From Streptomyces cyaneochromogenes (GTDB lineage Bacteria > Actinomycetota > Actinomycetes > Streptomycetales > Streptomycetaceae), in assembly GCF_003963535.1 (NCBI RefSeq), contig NZ_CP034539.1, forward strand, positions 2,914,001-2,978,000: DNA of 64,000 nucleotides, written 5' to 3'. The notes beneath the pieces are model-generated. The model did no database searches and was not told where the DNA came from. It saw nothing but the letters and a program-made list of their open reading frames with translations. Of the stretch, positions 21,093-30,566 are shown piece by piece (position 1 is the first letter of the stretch; the number at the start of each line of letters is the position of its first letter). The position numbers were made by a program, and so were the translations under genes.

Positions 21093-22520
21093 TCAGCAGC
21101 TCGACTTGCCGGCGTAGATCGCGAGGGCGGTGTTGGAGCCGAGGGTGGCCGTGAACTGCCCGCTGGAGTTCACCGTCACGGTCGCGTTGTTCTGCACATC
21201 GCAGTACGTCCCCGCAGGCATCGACGTCTGGTACGTACGGCTCAGCGAACCCGACTCGTGATTGACGGTCACGAAGCCCTTGGCACCCCGCCCGAAGGCG
21301 ATGGCGTCGCCCCCGTTGTCCCACCAGTTGGTGACGGCCTCACCGCGAGTGGCGTTACGGAATGCGACCATGGACTTGATCTCGGGCCAGTTGTGCTGGC
21401 ACTTCCAGCCGTCCTGCCAGCAGGCGGTCACGGAGCCGCCGTTGGGCGGGCCCGCGTCCGTGTCGGAGAACTCGTACCCGGAGTTGATATCGGGGGCGCC
21501 GTAGGGCCAGGCGAGCATGAAGACGTTGGCCAGGGTGTAATTGGCGCCGTCCTTGTAGTTCAGGGTGCTGCCGTTGCGCTCGGTGTCGTGGTTGTCGACG
21601 AAGACACCGGAGACGCCGCTGCTCATGTAGCCCCAGCCCTCGCCGTAGTTCTTCAGGTAGGCGAGGTTCTCGCTGTTGAAGACCCGCTTGAGGTCGTAGG
21701 CGTAGCGGAACTCCTGCACGTCGCCGTTGCCCGTGTACTCGGAGGGCTGGACGGCCTCGCCGCTGCCGTGGATGGCCTCCTGCTTCCAGTAGACACCCGG
21801 GTTGCTGAGGCGGGACTTGATGTTGGCGAGGTCGGCCGCCGGCATGTGCTTGGCCGCGTCGATGCGGAAGCCGTCGACGCCGTAGCCGAGCAGGGTGTTC
21901 ATATAACCGGCGATGGTGGCGCGGACGTACTCCTCGCCGGTGTCCAGGTCGGCGAGGCCGACGAGTTCGCAGTGCTGGACGTTGGTGCGGTTGGTGTAGT
22001 CGCTGATGGTCGCCGTGCAGTCGTTCATGTCGGCCGAGGAGTACAGGCCGGGGTAGTCGTACTTCGTGTACGACGAGCCGCCGGTGCCGGTGCCGCTGCC
22101 CGCGGACATGTGGTTGATGACGGTGTCGACGACGACCTTCACACCCGCGTTGTGGCAGGTGTTGACCATGTTCCGGAAGGCGGTGGCGTCACCGAGGCGG
22201 CCGGCGATCTTGTAGCTCACCGGCTGGTACGAGGTCCACCACTGCGAGCCCTGGATGTGCTCCTGGGGCGGGGAGACCTGGACGTAGCCGTAGCCGGCGG
22301 GGCCGAGGGTGTTGGTGCACTCCTTGGCGACCGAGGCGAATTTCCACTCGAACATCACCGCGGTGACGTCCTTGGTGCCGGGCGGGGAGGCGGAGGCGGT
22401 GCCACCCGGGGCCCACAGCGTCGCGGCCCCCGCTGCGGCGAACGCGGTCAGAGTGGCTGCGAGAGTGGTACGGCGTCGCTTCCTGTGGCGCTCCAGGGGC
22501 GCCGAGCGTGTCGATATCAC
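21093..22520 (-). CDS. aml: Secreted alpha-amylase (GH13)
   Basis: The 475-residue enzyme starts at GTG 22520 with AAGGAG upstream. A signal peptide with a basic start (RHRKRRR) and hydrophobic core ends near TASASPPG. The catalytic barrel holds [19 protein letters not shown] (nucleophile near residue 218), KQEAIHG (acid/base near 248) and FVDNHDTER (near 310). It is the actinomycete/animal-like type with a C-terminal beta domain and has no separate starch-binding module, ending at KSSC. It cuts starch outside the cell to maltodextrins taken up by MalEFG. It has its own promoter with a MalR-type motif and a terminator. Confidence 0.97.
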   Translation of the reverse strand: MISTRSAPLERHRKRRRTTLAATLTAFAAAGAATLWAPGGTASASPPGTKDVTAVMFEWKFASVAKECTNTLGPAGYGYVQVSPPQEHIQGSQWWTSYQPVSYKIAGRLGDATAFRNMVNTCHNAGVKVVVDTVINHMSAGSGTGTGGSSYTKYDYPGLYSSADMNDCTATISDYTNRTNVQHCELVGLADLDTGEEYVRATIAGYMNTLLGYGVDGFRIDAAKHMPAADLANIKSRLSNPGVYWKQEAIHGSGEAVQPSEYTGNGDVQEFRYAYDLKRVFNSENLAYLKNYGEGWGYMSSGVSGVFVDNHDTERNGSTLNYKDGANYTLANVFMLAWPYGAPDINSGYEFSDTDAGPPNGGSVTACWQDGWKCQHNWPEIKSMVAFRNATRGEAVTNWWDNGGDAIAFGRGAKGFVTVNHESGSLSRTYQTSMPAGTYCDVQNNATVTVNSSGQFTATLGSNTALAIYAGKSSC

Positions 22521-22595
22521 AGGCTGAACTCCTTGCGAGAGCGGCTCAGTTGGGGTCCCCCCTGCACCGCGGCGCGGCTTCGTTGCCGGGCGTGG

Positions 22596-22640
22596 CGTGA
22601 ACGTACCGCCATGAAAGGTTTACTGCAAGAGAGTTGAAAT
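22596..22640 (-). promoter_or_regulatory. Promoter/MalR operator of aml
   Basis: Two blocks are shared with the mal operon: GTGAACGTACCGCCATGAAAG (22598-22618) and CTGCAAGAGAGTTGAAA (22623-22639). On the minus strand CTTGCA (22629-22624) and TACGTT (22605-22600) are spaced 18 bp, a fair -35/-10 pair, about 80 bp before the GTG start. In Streptomyces, MalR-regulated genes carry CTTGCAG-type repeats, so this is the likely operator. Confidence 0.65.
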
Positions 22641-22729
22641 TCATAGTAAGTAGTTGCATCCGTAATCTTGACGTGCTCTCCACAACTCCCCCATCCTCAC
22701 CACCAGTTGGACCACGTCCATGGACGACG

Positions 22730-22790
22730 AACGCCGACAGGCCTGGCCGGGAAGGGTTGTCGGTCCCTCGCGGCCAGGCCTGTCGGCGTT
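22730..22790. terminator. Very long hairpin terminator after aglA (end of mal operon)
   Basis: A perfect 20-bp stem (AACGCCGACAGGCCTGGCCG at 22730-22749 with its complement at 22771-22790) has a 21-base loop. It lies 14 bp past the aglA stop on the minus strand. It insulates the mal operon from aml. Confidence 0.92.
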
Positions 22791-22804
22791 GGTCACATGG
22801 CTAG

Positions 22805-24478
22805 CTACGTCGTCCACCACACCGTGGTGTCCGACGGGACCTTCGTCTCGCCGTCCGCCTCGGTGATCTCGCCGCTGGTGAGCAGCACGCGGCCGTGGGC
22901 CGGCAGGGTCACGGACTCACCGGTGGTGTTGGTGACGCAGACGAACTCGCCGCGACGGAAGGCCAGGACGCCCTCGGGCGCGCGGAGCCACTCCACCGCG
23001 TCGCCGGCGCCGAGGTCGGGGTGCTCGCGGCGGGCCGCGAGGGCCGCGCGGTACAGCTCCAGGGTCGAGCCCGCGACGCCGGTCTGCGCCTCCACGCTCA
23101 GCTCGGCCCAGGTCGCCGGCTGCGGCAGCCAGCTGCCCCCGCCGCCGAAGCCGTACGACGATCCCTCGCGCGTCCACGGGATCGGCACCCGGCAGCCGTC
23201 ACGGAAGCCGTCCTGGCCGGCGCCGCGGAAGTACGCCGGGTCCTGGCGCACCTCGTCGGGCAGGTCGACGACGTCCGGGAGGCCGAGCTCCTCGCCCTGG
23301 TAGACGTACGCCGAGCCGGGCAGGGCCAGCATCAGCAGGGTCGCCGCGCGCGCCCGGCGCAGGCCGAGTTCCCGGTCGCCGGCGGTGCGGATCTGGGTGC
23401 CGAGGCCGGGCGGGTTGGCGAAGCGGGTGGCGTGGCGGGTCACGTCGTGGTTGGACAGGACCCAGGTGGCGGGGGCCCCGACCGGGCGCATCGCGTCCAG
23501 GGTGCGGTCGACGACCTTGCGGAGCTCCTCCGCGTCCCAGTCGGTGCCCAGGTACTGGAAGTTGAACGCCTGGTGCAGCTCGTCCGGGCGGACGTAGTTC
23601 GCGGTGCGCTCGACGGTCGGCGTCCAGGCTTCCGCGACGAAGATCCGCTCGCCCGAGTACTCGTCGAGGATGACCCGCCACTGGCGGTACACCTCGTGCA
23701 CGCCGTCCTGGTCGAAGAACGGCATGACATCGTTGCCCAGCAGCTTGAGCTGATCGTGGTCGCCCAGGTCCGGCAGACCCTCGGCCTTCACCAGGCCGTG
23801 CGCGACGTCGATTCGGAAGCCGTCGACGCCCATGTCCAGCCAGAAGCGGAGGATGGAGCGGAACTCGTCGCCGACCGCCGGGTGCTCCCAGTTGAAGTCG
23901 GGCTGCTCGGGGGCGAAGAGGTGCAGGTACCACTCGCCGGGGGTGCCGTCCGGCTCCGTCACCCGGGTCCAGGCCGGGCCGCCGAAGATGGACTCCCAGT
24001 CGTTGGGCGGGAGTTCGCCGCTCTCGCCCTTGCCGGGGCGGAAGTGGTAGCGGTCCCGCAGCGGGGAGCCGGGGCCGTCGGCGAGCGCCCGCTTGAACCA
24101 CTCGTGCTGGTCCGAGGAGTGGTTGGGCACCAGGTCGACGATGATCCTCAGCCCCAGCCCGTGGGCGTCGCGGATCAGCGCGTCCGCGTCGAGCAGGTTG
24201 CCGAACATCGGGTCGACGGCCCGGTAGTCGGCGACGTCGTAGCCGGCGTCGGCCTGCGGGGAGGCGTAGAAGGGGCTGAGCCACACGGCGTCCACGCCGA
24301 GGTCGCGCAGGTACGGGAGGCGGGAGCGTACGCCTTCCAGGTCGCCCATGCCGTCGCCGTTGCTGTCGGCGAAGCTGCGCGGGTACACCTGGTAGATCAC
24401 CGCGTCCCGCCACCAGTCGCTGCGCTTGGCTTTGGCGGGGGTCGGGGCCGGGGCGATGGCGGAGTGCTGCTGGCTCAT
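22805..24478 (-). CDS. aglA: Cytoplasmic alpha-glucosidase (GH13)
   Basis: The 557-residue enzyme has no signal peptide. It begins MSQQHSAIAP and quickly enters the GH13 barrel: WWRDAVIYQVYPRSF, IVDLVPNHSS, GFRIDVAHG (nucleophile near residue 221), FVAEAWTP (acid near 279), LSNHDVTRH (near 341). It hydrolyses maltose and short maltodextrins brought in by the MalEFG transporter. It is last in the malE-malF-malG-aglA operon, 192 bp after malG. The longer in-frame ORF to 24646 has an unlikely composition; ATG 24478 gives the family start. Confidence 0.95.
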   Translation of the reverse strand: MSQQHSAIAPAPTPAKAKRSDWWRDAVIYQVYPRSFADSNGDGMGDLEGVRSRLPYLRDLGVDAVWLSPFYASPQADAGYDVADYRAVDPMFGNLLDADALIRDAHGLGLRIIVDLVPNHSSDQHEWFKRALADGPGSPLRDRYHFRPGKGESGELPPNDWESIFGGPAWTRVTEPDGTPGEWYLHLFAPEQPDFNWEHPAVGDEFRSILRFWLDMGVDGFRIDVAHGLVKAEGLPDLGDHDQLKLLGNDVMPFFDQDGVHEVYRQWRVILDEYSGERIFVAEAWTPTVERTANYVRPDELHQAFNFQYLGTDWDAEELRKVVDRTLDAMRPVGAPATWVLSNHDVTRHATRFANPPGLGTQIRTAGDRELGLRRARAATLLMLALPGSAYVYQGEELGLPDVVDLPDEVRQDPAYFRGAGQDGFRDGCRVPIPWTREGSSYGFGGGGSWLPQPATWAELSVEAQTGVAGSTLELYRAALAARREHPDLGAGDAVEWLRAPEGVLAFRRGEFVCVTNTTGESVTLPAHGRVLLTSGEITEADGETKVPSDTTVWWTT

Positions 24479-24670
24479 GGCGTCCTTGATGCGTAACTGG
24501 ATTCGGGTCACGTATGAATGGTGCTGCTTGCAGGTTTTCGGCGTTTTGCGAAAGTCCGGGGTTCTCCGGCGCACGGATGTGAGGCGGCCGCGGTGACAGC
24601 GGGGTCGGATGGCCACCGCGGCCGCCACCCGCGCGCAATCACGCACGGGAGCTCGTCGTCCTCGGGGCGG

Positions 24671-25579
24671 TCAGCCCTTGGTGCCGCCCGCCGTCAGTCC
24701 CGTCACCAGGTTCTTCTGCACGAAGTAGAAGAACGCGGAGACCGGTATGGCGATCAGCACCGCCGTCGCGGCCATGAGGTTGCGCTGAGCGTCATGCTCA
24801 CTCACGAACGTCTGCAGACCGACCGCGAACGTGTACTTCGTGTCGGACAGCATGAACGTCGAGGCGAACGCGACCTCACCGAAGGCCGTGAGGAAGCTGT
24901 AGAACGCGGCGACCGCCAGGCCCGGCTTGGCGAGCGGCAGGATCAGCCGCCCGAACGTGCCGAAGGGGCTCAGCCCGTCGACGCGTCCGGCCTCGTCGAT
25001 CTCGAACGGGATCGTGTCGAAGTACCCCTTCATCAGCCAGGCACAGTACGGCACGGTCGTCGAGCAGTAGACCAGGATGAGACCGAGGTAGTTGTCGATG
25101 AGCTGGAGCTCGGACAGGATCTGGTACATCGGCACCATGAGTACGGCCACCGGGAACATCTGGGTCACCAACAGCACCCACATGAACTTCTTGTAGCCCG
25201 GAAAGCGCATCCGCGAGACCGCGTAGCCGGTGGTGGCGGCGATGATGACGCCGATGAGCGTGGTGCCCAGCGTGACGATGAGCGTGCTGCCCAGCCAGTC
25301 GAAGAACTTGGTCTCCTGCAGGACGTACGTGTAGTTGTCCAGCGTCATCTTCTTCCAGATGCCGCCGGGGTGCAGGTAGTCGTCCTTGTCCGGGCCGAGG
25401 GACAGGAAGAGCAGCCAGGCCACGGGGAAGAGCGCGATCAGGCTCGCCGCGATCAGGATGCCGTGGGAGACGAGGGACGTGGCGCGGCTGTTCTCGCCGC
25501 GGCGGCGCGCCTTGCGCGGGGCGGCGGTGGTCACGGAGTCCTGCTTGTTCACCGGGTTCTCAACAGTGGTCGTGCTCAT
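24671..25579 (-). CDS. malG: Maltose/maltodextrin ABC transporter permease
   Basis: The 302-residue membrane protein has about six transmembrane helices, starting after a basic N-terminus (RKARRRG). The cytoplasmic EAA loop reads EIDEAGRVDGLSPFGTFGRL, the coupling site for the shared ATPase. The first segment GILIAASLIALFPVAWLLFLSLGP is typical for MalG. It begins 13 bp after malF. The ATPase is not in this window; Streptomyces sugar importers commonly use the shared MsiK. Confidence 0.96.
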   Translation of the reverse strand: MSTTTVENPVNKQDSVTTAAPRKARRRGENSRATSLVSHGILIAASLIALFPVAWLLFLSLGPDKDDYLHPGGIWKKMTLDNYTYVLQETKFFDWLGSTLIVTLGTTLIGVIIAATTGYAVSRMRFPGYKKFMWVLLVTQMFPVAVLMVPMYQILSELQLIDNYLGLILVYCSTTVPYCAWLMKGYFDTIPFEIDEAGRVDGLSPFGTFGRLILPLAKPGLAVAAFYSFLTAFGEVAFASTFMLSDTKYTFAVGLQTFVSEHDAQRNLMAATAVLIAIPVSAFFYFVQKNLVTGLTAGGTKG

Positions 25580-25592
25580 GGGGACTCCTGCC

Positions 25593-26597
25593 TCAGATCG
25601 CGAGCTGCGGATCATTGCGGTTCAGCCAGCGGCGGTAGAAGGAGGTGAAGACGATCAGGATGGCCAGCAGCAGGATGCCGTAGGCCGCCGACTGCGCGAA
25701 GTCACGCGGCTGCTGCCCGAAGCCGAGGTAGTAGGCCCAGGTGACAAGGATCTGGGCGTCCGGGGCGGTGTCGCCGAACAGCAGGAAGATGATGGCGAAC
25801 TGGTTGAAGGTCCAGATGATGCCGAGGAGTACGACGGTGGAGCTGACGGACCGCAGACCCGGCAGGGTGACGTAGCGGAACTGCTGCCACCTGCTGGCGC
25901 CGTCCATCTCCGCGGCCTCGTACAGCGAGGAGTCGATGGACTGCAGGCCGCCGAGCAGCGAGAGCATCATGAACGGCACACCGCACCAGGTGTTCACCAT
26001 GATCGCGGCGAACCGCTGCCAGAAGGTGTCCTCCAGCCACAGCGGCGTCGGCAGGTGCAGCGTCTCCAGGAACGAGTTGATGACGCCGCCGTCGGCGAGC
26101 ATGAACCGCCAGCCGAACACGGTGACGAAGGTCGGCACGGCCCACGGCAGGATCAGGATCAGCCGGTACAGGGTGCGCCCGCGCAGCTTCTGGTTGAGCA
26201 GCAGGGCGAGGCCGAGGCCGATGGTGTAGTGCAGGGTGACGCAGAGCGCGGTCCAGACGATCGTCCAGATGAAGTGCGACCAGAAGCGGTCGTAGGCCGT
26301 CTCGCCCCACAGGATGTCGGCGTAGTTGTCGAAGCCGATGAACTTGTACGTCGCCTCGATCTCGTTGACGCCGATGGTGCGCGCGCTGTTGAGGCTGTTG
26401 GCGTCGGTGAGGGTCAGATAGAAGCCGTACGCCAGGGGGTAGAGCACGAGGACGCCGAGGACGATCACCACCGGAGCGATCATGGCGTAGGCGTACCAGT
26501 GCTTCCGGTAGCCGTGCTTGAGGCGTTGGACCAGCCCGGGGCGCGGCGCGCGGTCACCGCGGCGCTTGCCGGTCGCGCGGTCGATGGCGACTGTCAT
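25593..26597 (-). CDS. malF: Maltose/maltodextrin ABC transporter permease
   Basis: The 334-residue membrane protein has about seven transmembrane helices after a basic cytoplasmic tail. AMIAPVVIVLGVLVLYPLAYG is the first. The EAA loop is LYEAAEMDGASRWQQFRYVTLPG. It pairs with MalG to form the channel. The malE-malF gap contains a strong hairpin (26695-26742) that probably lowers readthrough from malE. Confidence 0.96.
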   Translation of the reverse strand: MTVAIDRATGKRRGDRAPRPGLVQRLKHGYRKHWYAYAMIAPVVIVLGVLVLYPLAYGFYLTLTDANSLNSARTIGVNEIEATYKFIGFDNYADILWGETAYDRFWSHFIWTIVWTALCVTLHYTIGLGLALLLNQKLRGRTLYRLILILPWAVPTFVTVFGWRFMLADGGVINSFLETLHLPTPLWLEDTFWQRFAAIMVNTWCGVPFMMLSLLGGLQSIDSSLYEAAEMDGASRWQQFRYVTLPGLRSVSSTVVLLGIIWTFNQFAIIFLLFGDTAPDAQILVTWAYYLGFGQQPRDFAQSAAYGILLLAILIVFTSFYRRWLNRNDPQLAI

Positions 26598-26694
26598 GGT
26601 TCGACAACCTTCGTGGAGATCGACAGATCGAGGGGTGTACGGCGGTACGGCTCAGGGGGGTGTGCGGCGCAGGGGGTGTACGGCGCACAGGCCG

Positions 26695-26742
26695 GTGGCC
26701 GCCGGAACTCTCCCCCCATGATCAGGGAGTTCCGGCGGCCAC
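26695..26742. terminator. Intra-operon hairpin between malE and malF
   Basis: A perfect 16-bp stem (GTGGCCGCCGGAACTC, 26695-26710, with its complement at 26727-26742) has a 16-base loop containing CCCCCC. It lies seven bases past the malE stop. It can stabilise the malE 3' end or partly terminate, which would give more MalE than MalFG. Confidence 0.8.
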
Positions 26743-26748
26743 TCGGGG

Positions 26749-28017
26749 TCACTTGCTGAAGTCCGGGACCAGCTTGGCGATCGCGGTCTCGGCGGTGCTC
26801 AGGCCCTTGTCCAGGGACTCCTTGCCACCGGCGACCTTCAGCAGTTCGGTGTCCACCGGGCCCCACAGGGAGCTGTACTCGGGCAGGGCCGGGCGCGGCT
26901 GGGCGGAGGCGAGGACCGTCTGGTAGCCGGCGATGCCCGGGTCGGCCTTGACCTCGGCGGTGTAGGCGTCGTCGCGGGTCGGCAGCGTGGAGTTCTTGAG
27001 CGCGATCGTCTCCTGCGCCTTCTGCGACGTCATGAAGTTCACGAACTTCATCGCGGCCTTCTGGTGCGCCTCGTCGGAGCCGGCGTACACGGAGAGGTTG
27101 TGGCCGCCGGTCGGGGCGCCCGCCTTGCCGGAGGAGCCGGCCGGGACGGTGGCGATACCGAGGTTGTTCTTGTCCTTGAACGCCGAGCCCTTGTAGAAGT
27201 TGGTGATCTCCCACGGGCCCTGCATGATCGCGGCGACCTTGCCGTTGACGAACGCCTCCTGGATGTGGGCGTAGGCGTCGGCGGTGGTGTCGGCCTTGTG
27301 CAGGCCCTTGCCGTCGAACAGGCTCAGCCAGGTGCCGTAGCCCTTCTTGGCCTCGGCGCCGGCGACGGTGATCTTCTTGGCGTCGGCGTCGACGGTGTCG
27401 GTGCCCTCGCCGTAGAGGAACGTCTGGGCGTAGTAGGCCTGGGTGGAGCCCCAGTAGCCGTCGACGCCGGTCTTGTCCTTGATCTTGGCGGCGGCCTTCT
27501 TCAGGTCGTCCCAGGTCTTGGGGGCCTCGACGCCGGCCTTCTTGAACAGGTCCTTGTTGTAGACGAAGGCGAGGGTGTCCGTGGTGAACGGAACGCCGTA
27601 GACCTTGCCCTCGTACTTGGCCTGCTCGATCAGGCTGGGCTGGAACTTGGCCTGGTCGGCGAGGGCCTCGGTGCCGTCCAGCGGCGCGAAGAAGCCCTTC
27701 TTGGCGAAGGCGGGCGTCCAGCCGACCTCGGAGCGCAGCACGTCCGGGGCACCCTTGGAGCCGGCGGCCGTGTCGAACTTGTTCTGCGCCTGGTCGAACG
27801 GGACGTTGACGTACTTGACCTTGACGTCCTTGTTGGCGGCCTCGAACTCCTTGACCAGGGCCTGGTACGTCGGCGCCTCGTTGGTCGCGTTGGAGGTGTC
27901 CCACCAGGTGATGGTGACCGGCCCGTCGGCACTGTCGCCGCTGTCACTTCCGCCGCAGGCCGTCGCCGCGAGGGCGAGGGACGCCACCAGCGCGGTGGCC
28001 GCTATGCCACGCCGCAT
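26749..28017 (-). CDS. malE: Maltose/maltodextrin-binding lipoprotein
   Basis: The 422-residue extracellular solute-binding protein has a lipoprotein signal ending TAC with Cys21, then GGSDSGDSADG. The body shows type 1 binding-protein features: ITWWDTSNATNEAPTYQALVKEFEAANKDVKVKY, and later AAIMQGPWEITNFY and TGGHNLSVYAGS. It captures maltodextrins and delivers them to MalFG. It is first in the operon and starts 381 bp from the divergent malR GTG. The start has AAGGAG seven bases before it. Confidence 0.96.
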   Translation of the reverse strand: MRRGIAATALVASLALAATACGGSDSGDSADGPVTITWWDTSNATNEAPTYQALVKEFEAANKDVKVKYVNVPFDQAQNKFDTAAGSKGAPDVLRSEVGWTPAFAKKGFFAPLDGTEALADQAKFQPSLIEQAKYEGKVYGVPFTTDTLAFVYNKDLFKKAGVEAPKTWDDLKKAAAKIKDKTGVDGYWGSTQAYYAQTFLYGEGTDTVDADAKKITVAGAEAKKGYGTWLSLFDGKGLHKADTTADAYAHIQEAFVNGKVAAIMQGPWEITNFYKGSAFKDKNNLGIATVPAGSSGKAGAPTGGHNLSVYAGSDEAHQKAAMKFVNFMTSQKAQETIALKNSTLPTRDDAYTAEVKADPGIAGYQTVLASAQPRPALPEYSSLWGPVDTELLKVAGGKESLDKGLSTAETAIAKLVPDFSK

Positions 28018-28114
28018 GAGATCTCCTTGAGGGTGAAAGCCCGTGTGCTGCAGGGGCGGCCCCGTCTGCCTTTCCCTGCTGTCTTACCGACTGCGCCGTT
28101 GCCGCCGCCGGGCG

Positions 28115-28185
28115 ACGTGAACGTAACAGCGTTGAAAGCTCGACGAAAGACCTTGCAGAAAAAAAGTGCAAGAGAACGTCGAAGT
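28115..28185 (-). promoter_or_regulatory. Promoter/MalR operator region of the mal operon
   Basis: Contains GTGAACGTAACAGCGTTGAAAG (28117-28138), nearly the same as the block before aml. It also has the inverted pair CTTGCA/TGCAAG (28152-28157 and 28167-28172) around an A-rich centre. On the minus strand TACGTT (28125-28120) is a plausible -10. The inverted CTTGCA element fits MalR, a LacI-family repressor. Confidence 0.65.
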
Positions 28186-28259
28186 TACCGCTGTGTGACC
28201 TCCCGGCGACCGCCGTGAGACGCTTCTTTACAGGGGTGGAGCGGTGTGGAGACGGTCTG

Positions 28260-28275
28260 TGCAAGACTCTGCAAG
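28260..28275. promoter_or_regulatory. TGCAAG direct repeats upstream of malR
   Basis: TGCAAG occurs at 28260-28265 and 28270-28275, ten bases apart, followed by CTTGCC. The same hexamer is in the mal and aml operators, so MalR probably acts on its own promoter side too. Confidence 0.45.
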
Positions 28276-28398
28276 CTCTTGCCATCACTGTCACGAGGGA
28301 GTGCGATGACACAGCAGCCGGGTCGGGGACGGCCAACGGGTCGCCCACGGCGTCCGATTGGTGTGCAAGGCGACATACGGCCGGTACAGTCCAGTGCC

Positions 28399-29433
28399 GT
28401 GACCACACGGCTTGCAGACATCGCTGCTCAGGCGGGGGTGAGCGAAGCGACCGTCAGCCGCGTCCTCAACGGGAAGCCGGGCGTCGCCGCCACCACTCGC
28501 CAGTCCGTGCTGGCCGCACTCGACGTGCTCGGCTACGAACGTCCGGTGCGGTTGCGGCAGCGCAGCGAGGGCCTGGTGGGGCTGATCACCCCGGAGCTGG
28601 AGAACCCGATATTCCCGGCCCTGGCCCAGGTCATCGGCCAGGCACTGACCAGGCAGGGCTACACCCCGGTGCTGGCCACGCAGACCCCGGGCGGCTCGAC
28701 GGAGGACGAGCTGACCGAGATGCTCGTCGACCGCGGCGTCGCCGGCATCATCTATGTCTCCGGCCTCCACGCCGACACCACCGCCGACATGCAGCGCTAC
28801 GAGCGGCTGCGTGCCCAGGGCGTCCCCTTCGTCCTGGTCGACGGCTTCTCCCCCAAGGTCCAGGCACCTTTCATCTCCCCCGACGACCGTGCCGCCATGA
28901 CGCTCGCGGTCACCCACCTCGCCTCCCTGGGCCACACCCGCATCGGCCTGGCCCTGGGCCCCAAGCGCTTCGTGCCGGTCCAGCGCAAGATCGAGGGGTT
29001 CGTCCGCGCGATACAGGACCAGCTGAACCTGCCGGCGAACGTCATAGAGGCCGAGCTGATCCAGCACTCCCTGTACACCCTGGAGGGCGGCCAGGCGGCG
29101 GCCACCGCGCTGATCGACCGGAACTGCACCGCGGTCGTCTGCGCCAGCGACATGATGGCGCTGGGCGCGATAAGGGCGGCACGGCAACGCGGCCTGGAGG
29201 TCCCGAAGGACATCTCCGTGGTCGGCTTCGACGACTCCCCCCTGATCGCCTTCACCGACCCGCCCCTCACCACGGTCCGCAAGCCGGTCCCGGCGATGGG
29301 ACAGGCGGCGGTGCGCACGCTGCTGGAGGAGATCGGCGGGACTCCGGCCCCCCACAGCGAGTTCGTGTTCATGCCGGAACTGGTGGTGCGCGGTTCGACT
29401 GCTTCGGGGCCTGGGAACAGGAACCACTCCTAG
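28399..29433 (+). CDS. malR: LacI-family maltose regulon repressor MalR
   Basis: The 344-residue protein begins at GTG 28399 with the LacI helix-turn-helix (TRLADIAAQAGVSEATVSRVLNGKPG). A periplasmic-binding-protein-like effector domain follows (EGLVGLITPELENPIFPAL, GIIYVSGLHADTT, VSVVGFDDSPLIAF). It is expected to repress malEFG-aglA, aml and probably the amylase-pullulanase until maltodextrin binds. This start gives the known family length; TACAGT ten bases upstream would suit a leaderless message. An ATG at 28306 with a good GAGGGAG Shine-Dalgarno would add 31 Arg/Pro-rich residues, and an ATG at 28246 adds 51. These are less likely. Confidence 0.95.
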   Translation: MTTRLADIAAQAGVSEATVSRVLNGKPGVAATTRQSVLAALDVLGYERPVRLRQRSEGLVGLITPELENPIFPALAQVIGQALTRQGYTPVLATQTPGGSTEDELTEMLVDRGVAGIIYVSGLHADTTADMQRYERLRAQGVPFVLVDGFSPKVQAPFISPDDRAAMTLAVTHLASLGHTRIGLALGPKRFVPVQRKIEGFVRAIQDQLNLPANVIEAELIQHSLYTLEGGQAAATALIDRNCTAVVCASDMMALGAIRAARQRGLEVPKDISVVGFDDSPLIAFTDPPLTTVRKPVPAMGQAAVRTLLEEIGGTPAPHSEFVFMPELVVRGSTASGPGNRNHS

Positions 29434-29575
29434 CTCGTCCCCAGGGCGGAGAATCCCCGCACCCGGCCCTGCGTCGGTAGGAGAATGGGGCTGTACGCCC
29501 GCCGTAGAACATGCGTCCTGAACCCACCCGAGGGATGATCGGTCGGGGAAGGCTTATCTGGCAGACTCTGTGCCC

Positions 29576-30550
29576 ATGGGTGAGACGACCGTGACGACAC
29601 TGGAAGGCCGCGAACCGGCCGTTCCGCACCCCGTCACGGCCGAGACGCGTCCCGGCCCCCTGCGCCGACTGCGCACCCCGCGCCGCCCCCGCCTCTGGTT
29701 CGAGATCCTGCTGATCGCGGTGAGTTACTGGACGTACTCACTCATCCGCAACGCGGTTCCGGAGCAGAAGGCCGAGGCGCTGCGCAACGCCGACTGGCTC
29801 TGGGAGCTGGAACACCATCTCGGCATCGCCGTCGAGGAGTCGATCAACCACACCGTGGACTCGGTGACTTGGCTGATCGTCGGCATGAACTATTACTACG
29901 CGACCCTGCACTTCATCGTCACGCTCGCGGTCCTGGTCTGGCTCTACCGCAGCCATCCCGGCCGCTACGCGGCGACCCGCCTGGTCCTCTTCGCGACGAC
30001 CGGCGTGGCCCTGGTCGGTTACTACCTGTATCCGCTCGCTCCCCCGCGGTTGATGACCAACGGCGGCTTCATCGACACGGTCCTGGTCCACGACACCTGG
30101 GGCTCGATGGCCTCGGGCGACCTGAAGAACATGTCGAACCAGTACGCCGCGATGCCGTCCATGCACATCGGCTGGTCCGTCTGGAGCGGCGTGACGATCT
30201 TCGCGCTGGCGAGGGTCCCCTGGGTCCGCGTCCTGGGCCTTCTGTACCCGACGGCCACTCTGGTGGTGATCGTCGCGACGGCCAACCACTTCTGGCTGGA
30301 CGCGGTGGGCGGCCTGCTCTGCCTGGCCTTCGGATACACGGTGGCACGCCTCTGGTACGGAGCGCTCCCGCACGCCCTGCCGCGGCAACCGCGCACGAAG
30401 CCGCACCCGCGCACGGCGGGTAGGGGACGTGCCGGGGAGCGTCCGCCCGCAGCGGCGCGCGTCAGCGCCGACCAAGCCCCTCACGAACCGATCCGCCCGA
30501 CCGAGGACGGACATCCCCCGGCACAGGCCCGCCCCACGACACACGCGTAG
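29576..30550 (+). CDS. PAP2-type membrane phosphatase/inositol phosphotransferase-like protein
   Basis: The 324-residue product has about six transmembrane segments and the PAP2 signature: LYPLAPPRL, PSMHIGWSVW, and ANHFWLDAVGG (catalytic His pair). This fits the actinobacterial Aur1/Ipt1-like branch, involved in transfer or removal of lipid-linked phosphates at the membrane. The last 60 residues are a Pro/Arg-rich cytoplasmic tail. The start could be ATG 29570 or 29576, both without a clear Shine-Dalgarno. It is convergent with glnE, 16 bp apart. Confidence 0.88.
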   Translation: MGETTVTTLEGREPAVPHPVTAETRPGPLRRLRTPRRPRLWFEILLIAVSYWTYSLIRNAVPEQKAEALRNADWLWELEHHLGIAVEESINHTVDSVTWLIVGMNYYYATLHFIVTLAVLVWLYRSHPGRYAATRLVLFATTGVALVGYYLYPLAPPRLMTNGGFIDTVLVHDTWGSMASGDLKNMSNQYAAMPSMHIGWSVWSGVTIFALARVPWVRVLGLLYPTATLVVIVATANHFWLDAVGGLLCLAFGYTVARLWYGALPHALPRQPRTKPHPRTAGRGRAGERPPAAARVSADQAPHEPIRPTEDGHPPAQARPTTHA

Positions 30551-30566
30551 GCGCCGAACCGCACCC

